In this document: positions 6,124 through 13,136 of the stretch, piece after piece
Position numbering within the stretch: position 1 is the stretch's first letter
Layout of the letters: each line of letters starts with the position of its first letter
Source: Oscillospiraceae bacterium
Lineage (GTDB): Bacteria > Bacillota_A > Clostridia > Oscillospirales > Oscillospiraceae
Length of the DNA stretch: 13,320 bases
Reading direction: 5' to 3'
Assembly (NCBI GenBank): GCA_017381835.1
Contig: JAFOBK010000209.1
Span: 1-13,320 of the forward strand
The notes under the pieces: generated by a model
Seen by the model: only the letters and a program-made list of their open reading frames with translations
Told to the model about the DNA's origin: nothing
Database searches by the model: none
Translations under genes and position numbers: made by a program

Positions 6124-6795
6124 TTACAGTTCTTCCACAAAGGCCACGCCGGGAATCGCCTGCACCTTTTCCATCAGCTCCTGATGGTTCTGCCGCTGCT
6201 TACCCTTCAGGGTCGCCACATAGGCCCGGACGCCGTCGTTCTGCACATCTTCATATTCCCGCTGCACATCGCTGATATCAATATCGGACTCCCGCATGAT
6301 CCGCAGGAAATCACCCAAAGAAATCTCCTTCAGCTCAATATACGCTTCCAGCTGCTTGGATTTACGGTGGAGCTTATTGTCCATCTTCTGCAGCAGCGCC
6401 ATAACCACAAAGACCGCCATTGTTCCGGCAACAGCCGCTTCATAGAAGCCAACACCCAACGCAAGACCCACACCGGCAGCAGACCAAAGACCCGCTGCGG
6501 TTGTCAGACCCTTGATCTGATTGCGACGGGTGACAATGATAGTACCGGCACCCAAAAAGCCGATGCCGCTGACTACCTGGGCGCCCATTCGCACCGGATC
6601 ACCGGTACTTGTCACCTGGTAAATATACTGGTTGGTCAGCATGATCACACAGGCGCCGACGCACACCAGCATGTAAGTACGAAAACCTGCGGGACGGTTC
6701 TTCATGCCGCGCTCCAGACCTAAAATGCCGCCTATAAACACTGCAGCAAAAATCCGCAGAAAGACCGACAAAATTGTCACTTCTCTTAATACCAT
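6124..6795 (-). CDS. MgtC/SapB family membrane protein
   Basis: The 223-residue protein has an N-terminal membrane domain with about five helices (residues 6-27, 40-59, 73-90, 98-117 and 119-135). Family signatures are GGILGLERGMKNRPAGFRTY (22-41), GAQVVSGIGFLGAGTI (71-86) and KGLTTAAGLWSAAGVGLA (95-112). The last 80 or so residues are soluble and resemble the ACT-like C-terminal domain of longer MgtC homologues. MgtC proteins are tied to Mg2+ limitation, virulence and control of the F-type ATPase in some pathogens; the role in commensal Firmicutes is unclear. The ATG at 6795 has AAGGGG 7 bases upstream and a near-consensus promoter. No magnesium-responsive leader could be identified, and the predicted 5' leader is short. 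Confidence 0.93.
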   Translation of the reverse strand: MVLREVTILSVFLRIFAAVFIGGILGLERGMKNRPAGFRTYMLVCVGACVIMLTNQYIYQVTSTGDPVRMGAQVVSGIGFLGAGTIIVTRRNQIKGLTTAAGLWSAAGVGLALGVGFYEAAVAGTMAVFVVMALLQKMDNKLHRKSKQLEAYIELKEISLGDFLRIMRESDIDISDVQREYEDVQNDGVRAYVATLKGKQRQNHQELMEKVQAIPGVAFVEEL

Positions 6796-6817
6796 GCCGC
6801 CACCCCTTTTTTAGACA

Positions 6818-6846
6818 ATCATACTGATAAATTAATTCCATGTCAA
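6818..6846 (-). promoter_or_regulatory. near-consensus sigma-A promoter of the MgtC-family gene
   Basis: On the minus strand, TTGACA (plus-strand 6841-6846) and TATGAT (plus-strand 6818-6823) are spaced exactly 17 bases apart. Transcription would start about 15 bases before the ATG at 6795, leaving a very short leader with the AAGGGG ribosome site. Confidence 0.8.
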
Positions 6847-6871
6847 GTATATGACCGCAGAAACAAAAAAG

Positions 6872-6973
6872 CACGTCATCGCGAGACCGGCTGAAAGCCG
6901 GTCGTGGCGATCCGTTCTCCCACATAAGGATGCGGATTGCCGCGTCGCGCTTTGCGCTCCTCGCAATGACGTG
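6872..6973. repeat. cloverleaf-forming inverted repeat with terminators at both ends
   Basis: Outer arms CACGTCATCGCGAG (6872-6885) and CTCGCAATGACGTG (6960-6973) pair at 13 of 14 positions. Inside are three further stems: GACCGGCT/AGCCGGTC (6885-6903, loop GAA), CGTGGCGATCCG/CGGATTGCCGCG (6903-6914 with 6933-6944) and GCGC/GCGC (6947-6957). The whole can fold as a four-way cloverleaf on either strand. It is followed by TTTTT on the plus strand (6975-6979) and by six T's on the minus strand (A-run 6865-6870). It therefore probably terminates the ridA operon upstream of the MgtC promoter. It has no coding capacity and resembles the 'GTCATTGCGAG' repeats seen in many Firmicutes. Confidence 0.85.
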
Positions 6974-6979
6974 ATTTTT

Positions 6980-7080
6980 AGGGTTTTATCTTAGTCCGCA
7001 GAAACGATACCGAGCTATACCCAGGAGGCGTTTCGTGTACTGACCAGCCGTGCACGAATTGCCCGCCGGGGCATCCCGGC
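6980..7080. other. non-coding stretch downstream of ridA
   Basis: About 100 bases lie between the cloverleaf repeat and the ridA stop. The only structure seen is a GCCGGG/CCCGGC hairpin (7065-7080) next to the stop, with no T-tract. There is also a copy of CCGCAGAAAC (6996-7005) that recurs at 6855-6864 on the other side of the repeat. No gene was found. Confidence 0.5.
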
Positions 7081-7449
7081 TTACTTCTCGGCAATTGCCT
7101 CGATCTCGCACAGCAGGCCCTTGGGCAGGGTCTTCACTGCCACGCAGCTGCGTGCGGGCTTGGAAACGAAGTACTGCTCATAGACAGCGTTGAAGGCTGC
7201 AAAGTCAGCCATATCTGCCAGGAAGCAGGTGGTCTTGAATACCTTGGTGAAGTCAGCGCCGCCGGCTTCCAGAACTGCGCCCACATTCTTGCAGCTCTGA
7301 TGTGCCTGTGCCTCGATGCCCTCGGGAGCAACGCCGTCAGCGGGGTTGACACCGATCTGACCGGAAGTGTAAACAAAACCGTTCACTTCGAAGCCCTGGC
7401 TGTAGGGACCGATAGCTGCAGGTGCATTGGGAGTGTAGATAACTTTCAT
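7081..7449 (-). CDS. ridA: RidA family reactive imine/enamine deaminase
   Basis: The 122-residue protein is full length for the YjgF/YER057c/UK114 (RidA) family, which hydrolyses reactive enamine/imine intermediates released by PLP enzymes. Visible signatures are GPYSQG (14-19), the YTSGQIG strand (27-33), and the C-terminal block PARSCVAVKTLPKGLLCEIEAIA. Arg 100, Cys 102 and Glu 115 in that block match the catalytic-pocket positions Arg 105, Cys 107 and Glu 120 of E. coli RidA. The protein is expected to be a cytoplasmic trimer. The ATG overlaps the stop of the YhaN-like gene as ATGA, and its GGAGGA site lies inside that gene, so ridA is the last gene of the operon. Confidence 0.95.
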   Translation of the reverse strand: MKVIYTPNAPAAIGPYSQGFEVNGFVYTSGQIGVNPADGVAPEGIEAQAHQSCKNVGAVLEAGGADFTKVFKTTCFLADMADFAAFNAVYEQYFVSKPARSCVAVKTLPKGLLCEIEAIAEK

Positions 7450-9632
7450 GATAATTCCTCCATTATTTTTTGTTCCCGGCTCTGGCAGGTGAAGAGAATC
7501 ACCTGTTTTTCCTGGCCGGATTGTGTTAACAGTTTGAGTATTTCCCTTAAGCGGTCATCATCACACCGCACAAAGGCATCGTCCAGCACCAAAGGTGCTT
7601 CCGGTGTCAGGGCTTCGGCAACCGCCATCCGCAGGGCCAGATACAGCTGATCCGCCGTTCCGTCACTGCGCCAAAGGGTACCGTGGAGGGTATCCTCCCC
7701 CTCAGCCGCCGTGCTGACACCCAGCTCCTGATCCAGCGCCACACGCTTGTAGCGTCCGCCGGTCATCCGGGTGAATATTTCCTGGGCCCGCTGGGAGATT
7801 CTGGGTGCAAACCGCCGCTGCAGTTCCAGCTTGGCCGCATCCAAATTCTGCTGCGCCAGCACCGTAGCCCGATACACTTTCTCCAGCTCTCCGATTCGCA
7901 GCTTCACCTTTTCCAGTTGCTGCTGCAGCACCTCTGCCTTACCCAGAGCTTCCATTCTGCCCTGGCACTGACCGGCGCGCAAATGGAGCTGGCGGATCTC
8001 CGCCGTCACATCCGACAGGATCCGGTCGGTCTCGGCCATGGTAAAGGTCAGCATATCCGGCGCTTCCGGCGCCGCCGTCTGCCGGCTGGAGCTTTCCAGG
8101 GTAGCCACCAGTTCTTCCAGGCGGCTGCATTCTCTGCGCCCATCGGCATAGGCCCGATGCTGCTGCAGCGCTGCCTCCGTTTCCTGGGCAAACCGCAAAG
8201 GCGCCACACCGCCGGTGATCTCCTCCTGCCGGTTCAGGATTTCTTTCAGTCCCGTTTCCAAATATGCCACCCGGCTGTGATACTCCGCCATAGCCTTCTC
8301 ATAGGCCTGGTGAGCGTGGGCATAGCGCTGTGCTTCCGCCTCCCAGCTTTCCGGCTCCAGAGGTGCGTATCTGCGGTAAATCAGCTGTGCTGTTTCCTGC
8401 AGCACCTTATTCTTGCGTTTTACGGATTGCTGCAGGGCAATGCCCACAATGGTTACCGCGCATCCGACGATTGCCACATAGGCTGCCTTCATCAGCGCTT
8501 GCATATTGTTTTCGCCCCTTGCCATTCCCATTGCTGCCAGTACAATTCCCACTGCCAGCAAAACAAGGCCCAAAATCCAAAGGACGGGGCTGGTTTTTTT
8601 CTTTTCCGCCAGCAGTTTTCCATATTCTGCCGCATCCGCTTGTGCCTGCTGCACCACCGTCTCAGCATCCGCACCCCGGAACTGGGGCAGAACTTCCGGC
8701 ATTGGGGGTGCCGAAGGCTGCATTTGGATTTCCATCTGCAGCGCTTCTTTTTTCTCCTGCAGCTGCTGCAGCTGCAGTTTTTTCATATCCAGTTCTCTGG
8801 GTGCCGGCAGACTCCGGCATACGCTCTCCAGCGTCGCCATCCGATCCCGTGCCACTTCCAGCTGGGCCCGGGTCATCGCCAGCTTCCCATGAAAATTCCG
8901 GTCTTCTTCATACTGCAGTGCCTGCTTATGATTTAGAAGCTGCGCCTGATAATCTTTCAGCTCTTCCTGGCGCTTTTCCACCGCCGCAGTCTGCAGCTGC
9001 AGATTATTCAGTTCTTCCAGCTTCTGCTTCAGTTCCCGCTCTTCGTTTTCCGCCTGGGGAAGCAGGCCGGAGCGGTTAAACCGGCAGCGGTTTTTCAGAT
9101 CCCGCAATTTTCTTGCCAGGTCATCGGCGCTGCCGGACTCATCGCCGGTGGTCACCAATGCGTTCAGTCTGCGGCGGAGGGTCTCATCCTGGGTCACGGG
9201 CATGTCCTTGAGCTTCACAAAACCGGCTCTTGCGAACACGCTCTGCTCCACGCCCAGCAGCTTTTCGCCGCAGTTAGCGGCAGTCAGTTCCGGCACCGGA
9301 ATGCCGCTTTCCGTCTCATAGGCCTTAAATACGCCGAAAATGCTGCGACCCTTGCTGGAGCGTTCCAAGGTAATATCCCGTCCCTCCCAGCAGATATCCA
9401 TTCTGCCGGACATGGGCGCACCGGACCAGGGCGCATAGCGCTCCTTGTCCGCAATAAAATCCTTTTTGCTGCGGGAAGAGGTGTCAATGCCGTAGAGCAT
9501 GGCCAGAATAAAGGCGCACCAGGTACTCTTGCCCCATTCATTGGGAGCTTCGATAATGTTAAGACCCGGTTTCAGGCTCAGGGTCTCATGGCTGAGCTTG
9601 CCGAAGGTGGCGGTCATGGAATAAATTCTCAC
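7446..9632 (-). CDS. SbcC/YhaN-like AAA ATPase with a central membrane hairpin
   Basis: The protein has 728 residues. The N-terminal half-ATPase carries a Walker A PNEWGKST (30-37). Long coiled-coil stretches (about 195-300 and 410-640) are interrupted by two hydrophobic segments (about 349-369 and 383-401). The C-terminal half-ATPase has an ABC-type signature RSDGTADQ (about 654-661) and Walker B PLVLDDAFV (680-688). This is the SMC/Rad50/SbcC layout. However, the apex lacks the CXXC zinc hook and has a membrane hairpin instead, as described for YhaN-like proteins. With the upstream nuclease it probably processes DNA ends, possibly at the membrane. The start is GTG at 9632 because GGAGGTG lies 8 bases upstream; GTG overlaps the nuclease stop as GTGA. 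It ends overlapping ridA. Its exact substrate is unknown. Confidence 0.9.
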   Translation of the reverse strand: MRIYSMTATFGKLSHETLSLKPGLNIIEAPNEWGKSTWCAFILAMLYGIDTSSRSKKDFIADKERYAPWSGAPMSGRMDICWEGRDITLERSSKGRSIFGVFKAYETESGIPVPELTAANCGEKLLGVEQSVFARAGFVKLKDMPVTQDETLRRRLNALVTTGDESGSADDLARKLRDLKNRCRFNRSGLLPQAENEERELKQKLEELNNLQLQTAAVEKRQEELKDYQAQLLNHKQALQYEEDRNFHGKLAMTRAQLEVARDRMATLESVCRSLPAPRELDMKKLQLQQLQEKKEALQMEIQMQPSAPPMPEVLPQFRGADAETVVQQAQADAAEYGKLLAEKKKTSPVLWILGLVLLAVGIVLAAMGMARGENNMQALMKAAYVAIVGCAVTIVGIALQQSVKRKNKVLQETAQLIYRRYAPLEPESWEAEAQRYAHAHQAYEKAMAEYHSRVAYLETGLKEILNRQEEITGGVAPLRFAQETEAALQQHRAYADGRRECSRLEELVATLESSSRQTAAPEAPDMLTFTMAETDRILSDVTAEIRQLHLRAGQCQGRMEALGKAEVLQQQLEKVKLRIGELEKVYRATVLAQQNLDAAKLELQRRFAPRISQRAQEIFTRMTGGRYKRVALDQELGVSTAAEGEDTLHGTLWRSDGTADQLYLALRMAVAEALTPEAPLVLDDAFVRCDDDRLREILKLLTQSGQEKQVILFTCQSREQKIMEELS

Positions 9633-10675
9633 GGCAGCTTCACCTCCTGACCTTCCAGCAGCTGACGGGAGAGTTTCGCCGCCAGCAGGATGGTGTCCTT
9701 GTCTTCCTCTGCATTTTCCAGGGCATCCCGGAGCATGCCGAAATAGACACCCTCAAAGCTGTCCTCACCGGCACCTGCCCAAATGTCCAGGGGACGTACT
9801 GTCTGATCCCGCAGGATCAGATTGGGAAAGGCCGCAAATTCCGCCTGCAGCGCATCCAAGTCCACACTCTCCGCCTCACCGGTCAGGGTAACGCGGTAGA
9901 AATCCTCATTGGCCACAGCCGGCAGCACCGCAGCGGGGTCTGTACCCTCTAGCGTCAGATCAAAGAATTTCGGGCCGTCCAGGGGTGCAAATCTCACCTG
10001 AATCTCCTTGTCCAGGCTGACGATCAGCACACCCTTCTCGCCACCTTCATCCCAGCCTCTGCCCATGGGGCAGCCGGGCCAGGCGCAGAGGGTATCCCCT
10101 GCCCAAAAGCCGTCATCCTTATGCACATGACCCAGGGCCAAATACCGCAGACCGGATTTTGCCACCTGGCCTTTGCTGACGGGATTATAGGGAGAATTCA
10201 CCTGGGTAGGATCGCCGTGGAACACACCCACCGCAAACCCCTCTGCCTGGAAATCTTCCAAAAGGCCGGGGCAGTCCATGCTCTGAAAGCCTGCGCCGTA
10301 AACCCGCAGCTTCAGATTTTCCATATCCACCCAGCTGATCTGCTGATCTTTGAAAATATGCACATTCTCCGGCCAAAGCTCCTTTTCATAGGGGCTGTCC
10401 GGGGAAATATAGTCGTGATTGCCCGGGGAGATAAACACCGGCACTCCCATTTTTTCCAAAGCGTCATACACCGTTTTATAGGTGTTGGGGGTGTAGGCGC
10501 CGTCAAACAGGTCTCCGCTGAGGAGCACCAGGTCGCAGCCTTCTTCCCGGCAGACTTCCGCGATCTTCCCGGGGATTTTCAGCAGTTCCCGGCGCAAAAT
10601 TTCCGCCTGAGCAGCGGTTCTTCCCTGCAAGGGAGAGTCCAGGTGCCAGTCACCGGAGTGGAGGATTTTAATCAT
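9629..10675 (-). CDS. SbcD/YhaO-like metallophosphoesterase (putative DNA exonuclease)
   Basis: The product has 348 residues with all the calcineurin-like phosphoesterase motifs: GDWH (Asp 9, His 11), SGDLFD (Asp 55), GNHD (Asn 86, His 87), FHGD (His 153) and GHVH (His 183, His 185). This fits a two-metal nuclease of the Mre11/SbcD/YhaO group. The C-terminal 130 residues form a separate capping-type region. The frame runs further upstream, but AAAGGG lies 9 bases before the ATG at 10675 (MIKILHSGDWH), which matches the family N-terminus. This start overlaps the end of the YmdB-type gene by 8 bases. The stop overlaps the GTG of the SbcC/YhaN-like gene, so the two subunits are probably made together and form a complex. 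Confidence 0.93.
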   Translation of the reverse strand: MIKILHSGDWHLDSPLQGRTAAQAEILRRELLKIPGKIAEVCREEGCDLVLLSGDLFDGAYTPNTYKTVYDALEKMGVPVFISPGNHDYISPDSPYEKELWPENVHIFKDQQISWVDMENLKLRVYGAGFQSMDCPGLLEDFQAEGFAVGVFHGDPTQVNSPYNPVSKGQVAKSGLRYLALGHVHKDDGFWAGDTLCAWPGCPMGRGWDEGGEKGVLIVSLDKEIQVRFAPLDGPKFFDLTLEGTDPAAVLPAVANEDFYRVTLTGEAESVDLDALQAEFAAFPNLILRDQTVRPLDIWAGAGEDSFEGVYFGMLRDALENAEEDKDTILLAAKLSRQLLEGQEVKLP

Positions 10676-11444
10676 ACACATCCACCCTTTCCGCCGCCTT
10701 ACACTTGCCGGTAGCAGTATCAATGGTGAAAAGTACCGCCTCCAGCTTGGTGGGGCCGTCGGCCCACTGGTAACGGGAAGTCAGATCTCCCCGGAATTTG
10801 GCGATGGACAGCTCCGGCCGAATGCCCAGCACCGAGTGCTTGGGGCCGGTCATACCCAGATCCGTCACATAGCCAGTGCCTTTGGGCAGCACCTGGGCAT
10901 CCGCGGTGGGTACATGGGTATGGGTGCCCCATACCGCGCTGACTCTGCCGTCCAGCATATAGCCCATGGCCAGCTTTTCGGAAGTGGCCTCCGCATGGAT
11001 CTCCACCAGCCGGATCTTCACATTTGCCTCTTTCAGAATCTTCTCTACCTGCAGGAAGGGATTGTCCGGGCCGTAATCCATATTGCACCGGCCGATCAGA
11101 TCGATCACCGCAACGGGGCCGGCCTTGGTGTCAAAGATGCCCCAGCCCTTACCGGGACTTTGGGGTGCTATATTTGCCGGCCGCAGAATCTGAGGACAGT
11201 CATCCAGATAGTCCACCAGTTCCCGCTTGCCGAAGGTGTGGTTGCCCATGGTGATCACATCGGCACCGGCATCCAGGATATCCTCACCCTGGCGGGGTGT
11301 CATGCCCACCACAGCGGCATTTTCGCCGTTGACCACGACAAAATCCGCACCTGTTTCTCTTTTCAGTTTTCGAAGGCTGCGGCAGATCCGGTCCATACCG
11401 GGATTGCCCACCACATCGCCAACAGCTAAAACCTTAAAATCCAT
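10668..11444 (-). CDS. YmdB family metallophosphoesterase (cyclic-nucleotide phosphodiesterase type)
   Basis: At 258 residues this is full length for the YmdB (TIGR00282) family. Metal-binding positions are conserved: GDVVG (Asp 10), NGENAA (Glu 41, Asn 42), MGNHTF (Asn 68), EIHAEATSEK (His 150) and GTHTHVPTAD (His 175, His 177). The Bacillus YmdB is reported as a 2',3'- and 3',5'-cyclic nucleotide phosphodiesterase affecting motility and biofilm choices; the role here is inferred only from family. The ATG at 11444 has AGAGGA upstream. It is the first gene of the four-gene overlapping operon, and its stop lies within the start of the nuclease gene. In many Firmicutes ymdB stands near rny and recA, but neither is visible here. 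Confidence 0.94.
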   Translation of the reverse strand: MDFKVLAVGDVVGNPGMDRICRSLRKLKRETGADFVVVNGENAAVVGMTPRQGEDILDAGADVITMGNHTFGKRELVDYLDDCPQILRPANIAPQSPGKGWGIFDTKAGPVAVIDLIGRCNMDYGPDNPFLQVEKILKEANVKIRLVEIHAEATSEKLAMGYMLDGRVSAVWGTHTHVPTADAQVLPKGTGYVTDLGMTGPKHSVLGIRPELSIAKFRGDLTSRYQWADGPTKLEAVLFTIDTATGKCKAAERVDVYD

Positions 11445-11489
11445 AAATAAATCCTCTTAGGGGGTCGTATCTCACATGCCATTTATGAC

Positions 11490-11518
11490 AATAGCGCCAC
11501 CGTACCGATGACGCTATT
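11490..11518. promoter_or_regulatory. palindrome at the transcription start of the ymdB-type operon
   Basis: Perfect 7-base arms AATAGCG/CGCTATT flank a 15-base centre that itself pairs (CACCG with CGATG, using wobbles), giving a possible 13-bp stem with a 3-base loop. It lies immediately downstream of the -10 box and covers the expected start point. It could be an operator or, if transcription starts early enough, a 5' mRNA hairpin. Confidence 0.45.
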
Positions 11519-11547
11519 ATTATATAAGAAGTAGTGCAAAATGGCAA
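11519..11547 (-). promoter_or_regulatory. sigma-A promoter of the ymdB-sbcD-yhaN-ridA operon
   Basis: On the minus strand TTGCCA (plus-strand 11542-11547) and a perfect TATAAT (plus-strand 11519-11524) are spaced 17 bases apart. The predicted start is near 11512, giving a leader of about 68 bases. The promoter lies just left of the palindromic repeat at 11568. Confidence 0.8.
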
Positions 11548-11567
11548 ACAGTATTTCACACATCCTT

Positions 11568-11676
11568 GTAGGGGAGCGTCTTGACGCTCCCGGCAGTACA
11601 GCCTGCCCACACCTTCCGTACCTATGCGCAAATGCAAAAGCCCAACAATAAAGGGAGGGTCAAGACCCTCCCCTAC
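11568..11676. repeat. palindromic-arm inverted repeat (GGGAGGGTC family), copy 2
   Basis: The right arm (11653-11676) is identical to the right arm of the copy at 5996-6090. The left arm (11568-11591) has GGGAGCGTCTTGACGCTCCC: two changes that keep its own hairpin perfect but break pairing with the right arm. The spacer differs from that of copy 1. On the minus strand the right-arm hairpin is followed by TTTATT, so it may act as the obgE terminator. Confidence 0.88.
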
Positions 11677-11689
11677 AGTTAAAATATAT

Positions 11690-12970
11690 TTACTTTTGGT
11701 ACTCGAACTCCAGATCGTCGATGCTGACAACATCGCCGTCCTGAATGCCCATCTCCTCCAGCTTTGCAAAGAGGCCGGACTTACGCAGCAGCTGATCGAA
11801 GTAGTTGCGGGACTCATAATCATCAAAGTTGATATTGCCCACCATGCGCTCGATCCACATGCCGGAAACGACCCAGACGTTGTTCTCGTGCTGGATGTCG
11901 AACTCGCCGTAGTCGCCGGTCTGCACCATGGGCACCACATACTCAGGCTCGTAAATGGTCACGGGAGGCAGAGTCTGCAGCTTTTCCGCTACCACCTGCA
12001 TCAGGTGACGGGTACCCTGGGTGGTACCGGCAGAGATCTCATACATCTCATAGCCCTTGGCTTCCACATGCTCACGCAGCCGCTCCAGGTTGTCGGACTC
12101 GGGCATCATCAGGTCGATCTTGTTGGCTGCCACGATCATGGGGCGGTTAGAAAGATCCACAGAGTAGTTCTTCAGCTCCTCGCAGATGGCGTCGAAATCC
12201 TCGATGGGATCCCGATCCTCGCTGCCGGACACGTCAACCACATGCACCAGCAGACGGCAGCGGTCGATATGACGCAGGAAGTCATGACCCAGGCCGGCGC
12301 CTTCGGCAGCGCCCTCAATGATACCGGGGATATCCGCCATAACGAAGCTGACGCCCTCCTGGATGTAAATAACGCCCAGGTTGGGATAGAGAGTGGTGAA
12401 GTGATAGTTGGCGATCTTGGGACGGGCATTGGAAGTGACGGACAGAAGGGTGGACTTACCCACATTGGGGAAACCGACCAGACCCACATCAGCCAGCAGC
12501 TTCAGCTCCAAAATCACATCCCGGATCTGGCCGGGCGTACCCTGCTTGGCAAAGCGGGGCACCTGACGGGTGGGAGTGGCGAAATGGGCATTGCCCCAGC
12601 CGCCGCGGCCGCCCTTGGCGATGACAAAATCCTCGCCGGTGGACATATCCACGATGATAGCATTGGATTCTGCGTCACGGACAACGGTACCTCTGGGCAC
12701 CTGGATGATCAAATTTTCACCGCGCTTGCCGTGGCGGTTGCTGCCCTGACCGTTGACACCGGCCTGGGCGCTGTACTTGCGCTTATAGCGGAAGTCCAGC
12801 AAGGTAGACAGATTGTCATTGACGTGCAGGATGACGCTGCCGCCATGACCGCCGTCGCCGCCATCGGGGCCGCCGGCTGCAATATACTTTTCACGGTGGA
12901 ATGCCACCGCACCGTCGCCGCCGCGACCGCCGCAGACGGTAATTCGAACTTTATCTACAAACATTTCCAT
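11690..12970 (-). CDS. obgE: Obg family GTPase (ribosome assembly / stress)
   Basis: The 426-residue protein has the three-domain layout of Firmicute Obg. The glycine-rich Obg fold is at about 1-159 (GGRGGDG, GGPDGGDGGHGG). The GTPase domain has G1 GFPNVGKST (166-174), G2 threonines 192-193, G3 DIPG (213-216), G4 NKID (283-286) and G5 SAG (313-315). A C-terminal OCT domain follows (about 340-426). Obg is an essential GTPase in 50S subunit maturation and (p)ppGpp/stress signalling. The ATG at 12970 has AGGAGG 10 bases upstream; a second ATG two codons on is less well placed. The gene follows rpmA, the usual order, but a strong terminator and a repeat lie between them. Confidence 0.98.
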   Translation of the reverse strand: MEMFVDKVRITVCGGRGGDGAVAFHREKYIAAGGPDGGDGGHGGSVILHVNDNLSTLLDFRYKRKYSAQAGVNGQGSNRHGKRGENLIIQVPRGTVVRDAESNAIIVDMSTGEDFVIAKGGRGGWGNAHFATPTRQVPRFAKQGTPGQIRDVILELKLLADVGLVGFPNVGKSTLLSVTSNARPKIANYHFTTLYPNLGVIYIQEGVSFVMADIPGIIEGAAEGAGLGHDFLRHIDRCRLLVHVVDVSGSEDRDPIEDFDAICEELKNYSVDLSNRPMIVAANKIDLMMPESDNLERLREHVEAKGYEMYEISAGTTQGTRHLMQVVAEKLQTLPPVTIYEPEYVVPMVQTGDYGEFDIQHENNVWVVSGMWIERMVGNINFDDYESRNYFDQLLRKSGLFAKLEEMGIQDGDVVSIDDLEFEYQK

Positions 12971-13009
12971 AATGATAAATCCTCCTTTTTGTAGGGAGTG
13001 TGTTTTGAG

Positions 13010-13122
13010 TTGAAAATGAAAAGTGGAAAATGGAAAGTGATTGTGTTTCCTTCGGAAACTTATTATATATCATTTGCGCCAGCAAATACCTTAACTTTCC
13101 ACTTTCAACTTTTAACTTTCAA
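13010..13122. repeat. A-rich inverted repeat with two internal hairpins, between rpmA and obgE
   Basis: 29-base arms (13010-13038 and 13094-13122) pair at 25 positions and are built of GGAAAGT/GAAAAGT-like units. Between them are two perfect small hairpins, GTTTCC/GGAAAC (13045-13059, loop TTC) and ATTTGC/GCAAAT (13072-13087, loop GCCA). The overall fold resembles the cloverleaf repeat at 6872-6973, though the sequence is unrelated. A minus-strand TATAAT lies between the two hairpins. Confidence 0.75.
13062..13067 (-). promoter_or_regulatory. possible -10 box for obgE inside the repeat
   Basis: On the minus strand a perfect TATAAT lies about 90 bases upstream of the obgE ATG, in the loop of the inverted repeat. 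No convincing -35 box was found at normal spacing, so this is only a candidate for an obgE promoter separate from rpmA. Confidence 0.3.
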
Positions 13123-13136
13123 TTTATGTTTGCAAG

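Noticed and set aside
6796..6865. Mg2+-sensing leader or riboswitch for the MgtC-family gene
   Set aside because: The near-consensus promoter puts the start only about 15 bases before the ATG, leaving no room for a riboswitch.
6872..6973. Cloverleaf as a tRNA gene
   Set aside because: The length and arm pattern do not fit: no T-loop GTTCRA-like sequence and no acceptor/CCA arrangement. The outer stem is 14 bp instead of 7.
7065..7080. GCCGGG/CCCGGC hairpin next to the ridA stop as a terminator
   Set aside because: No T-tract follows on either strand; the cloverleaf repeat further on is the better terminator.
10676..10723. Upstream extension of the SbcD/YhaO-like gene to 10723
   Set aside because: The ATG at 10675 gives the family N-terminus directly and has AAAGGG at 9 bases; the extension would lie inside the end of the YmdB-type gene.
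11624..12994. A 456-codon open frame antisense to obgE, and similar long frames opposite the DUF362 and YhaN-like genes
   Set aside because: All are shadows of strongly codon-biased genes on the other strand, with no motifs or start signals of their own.
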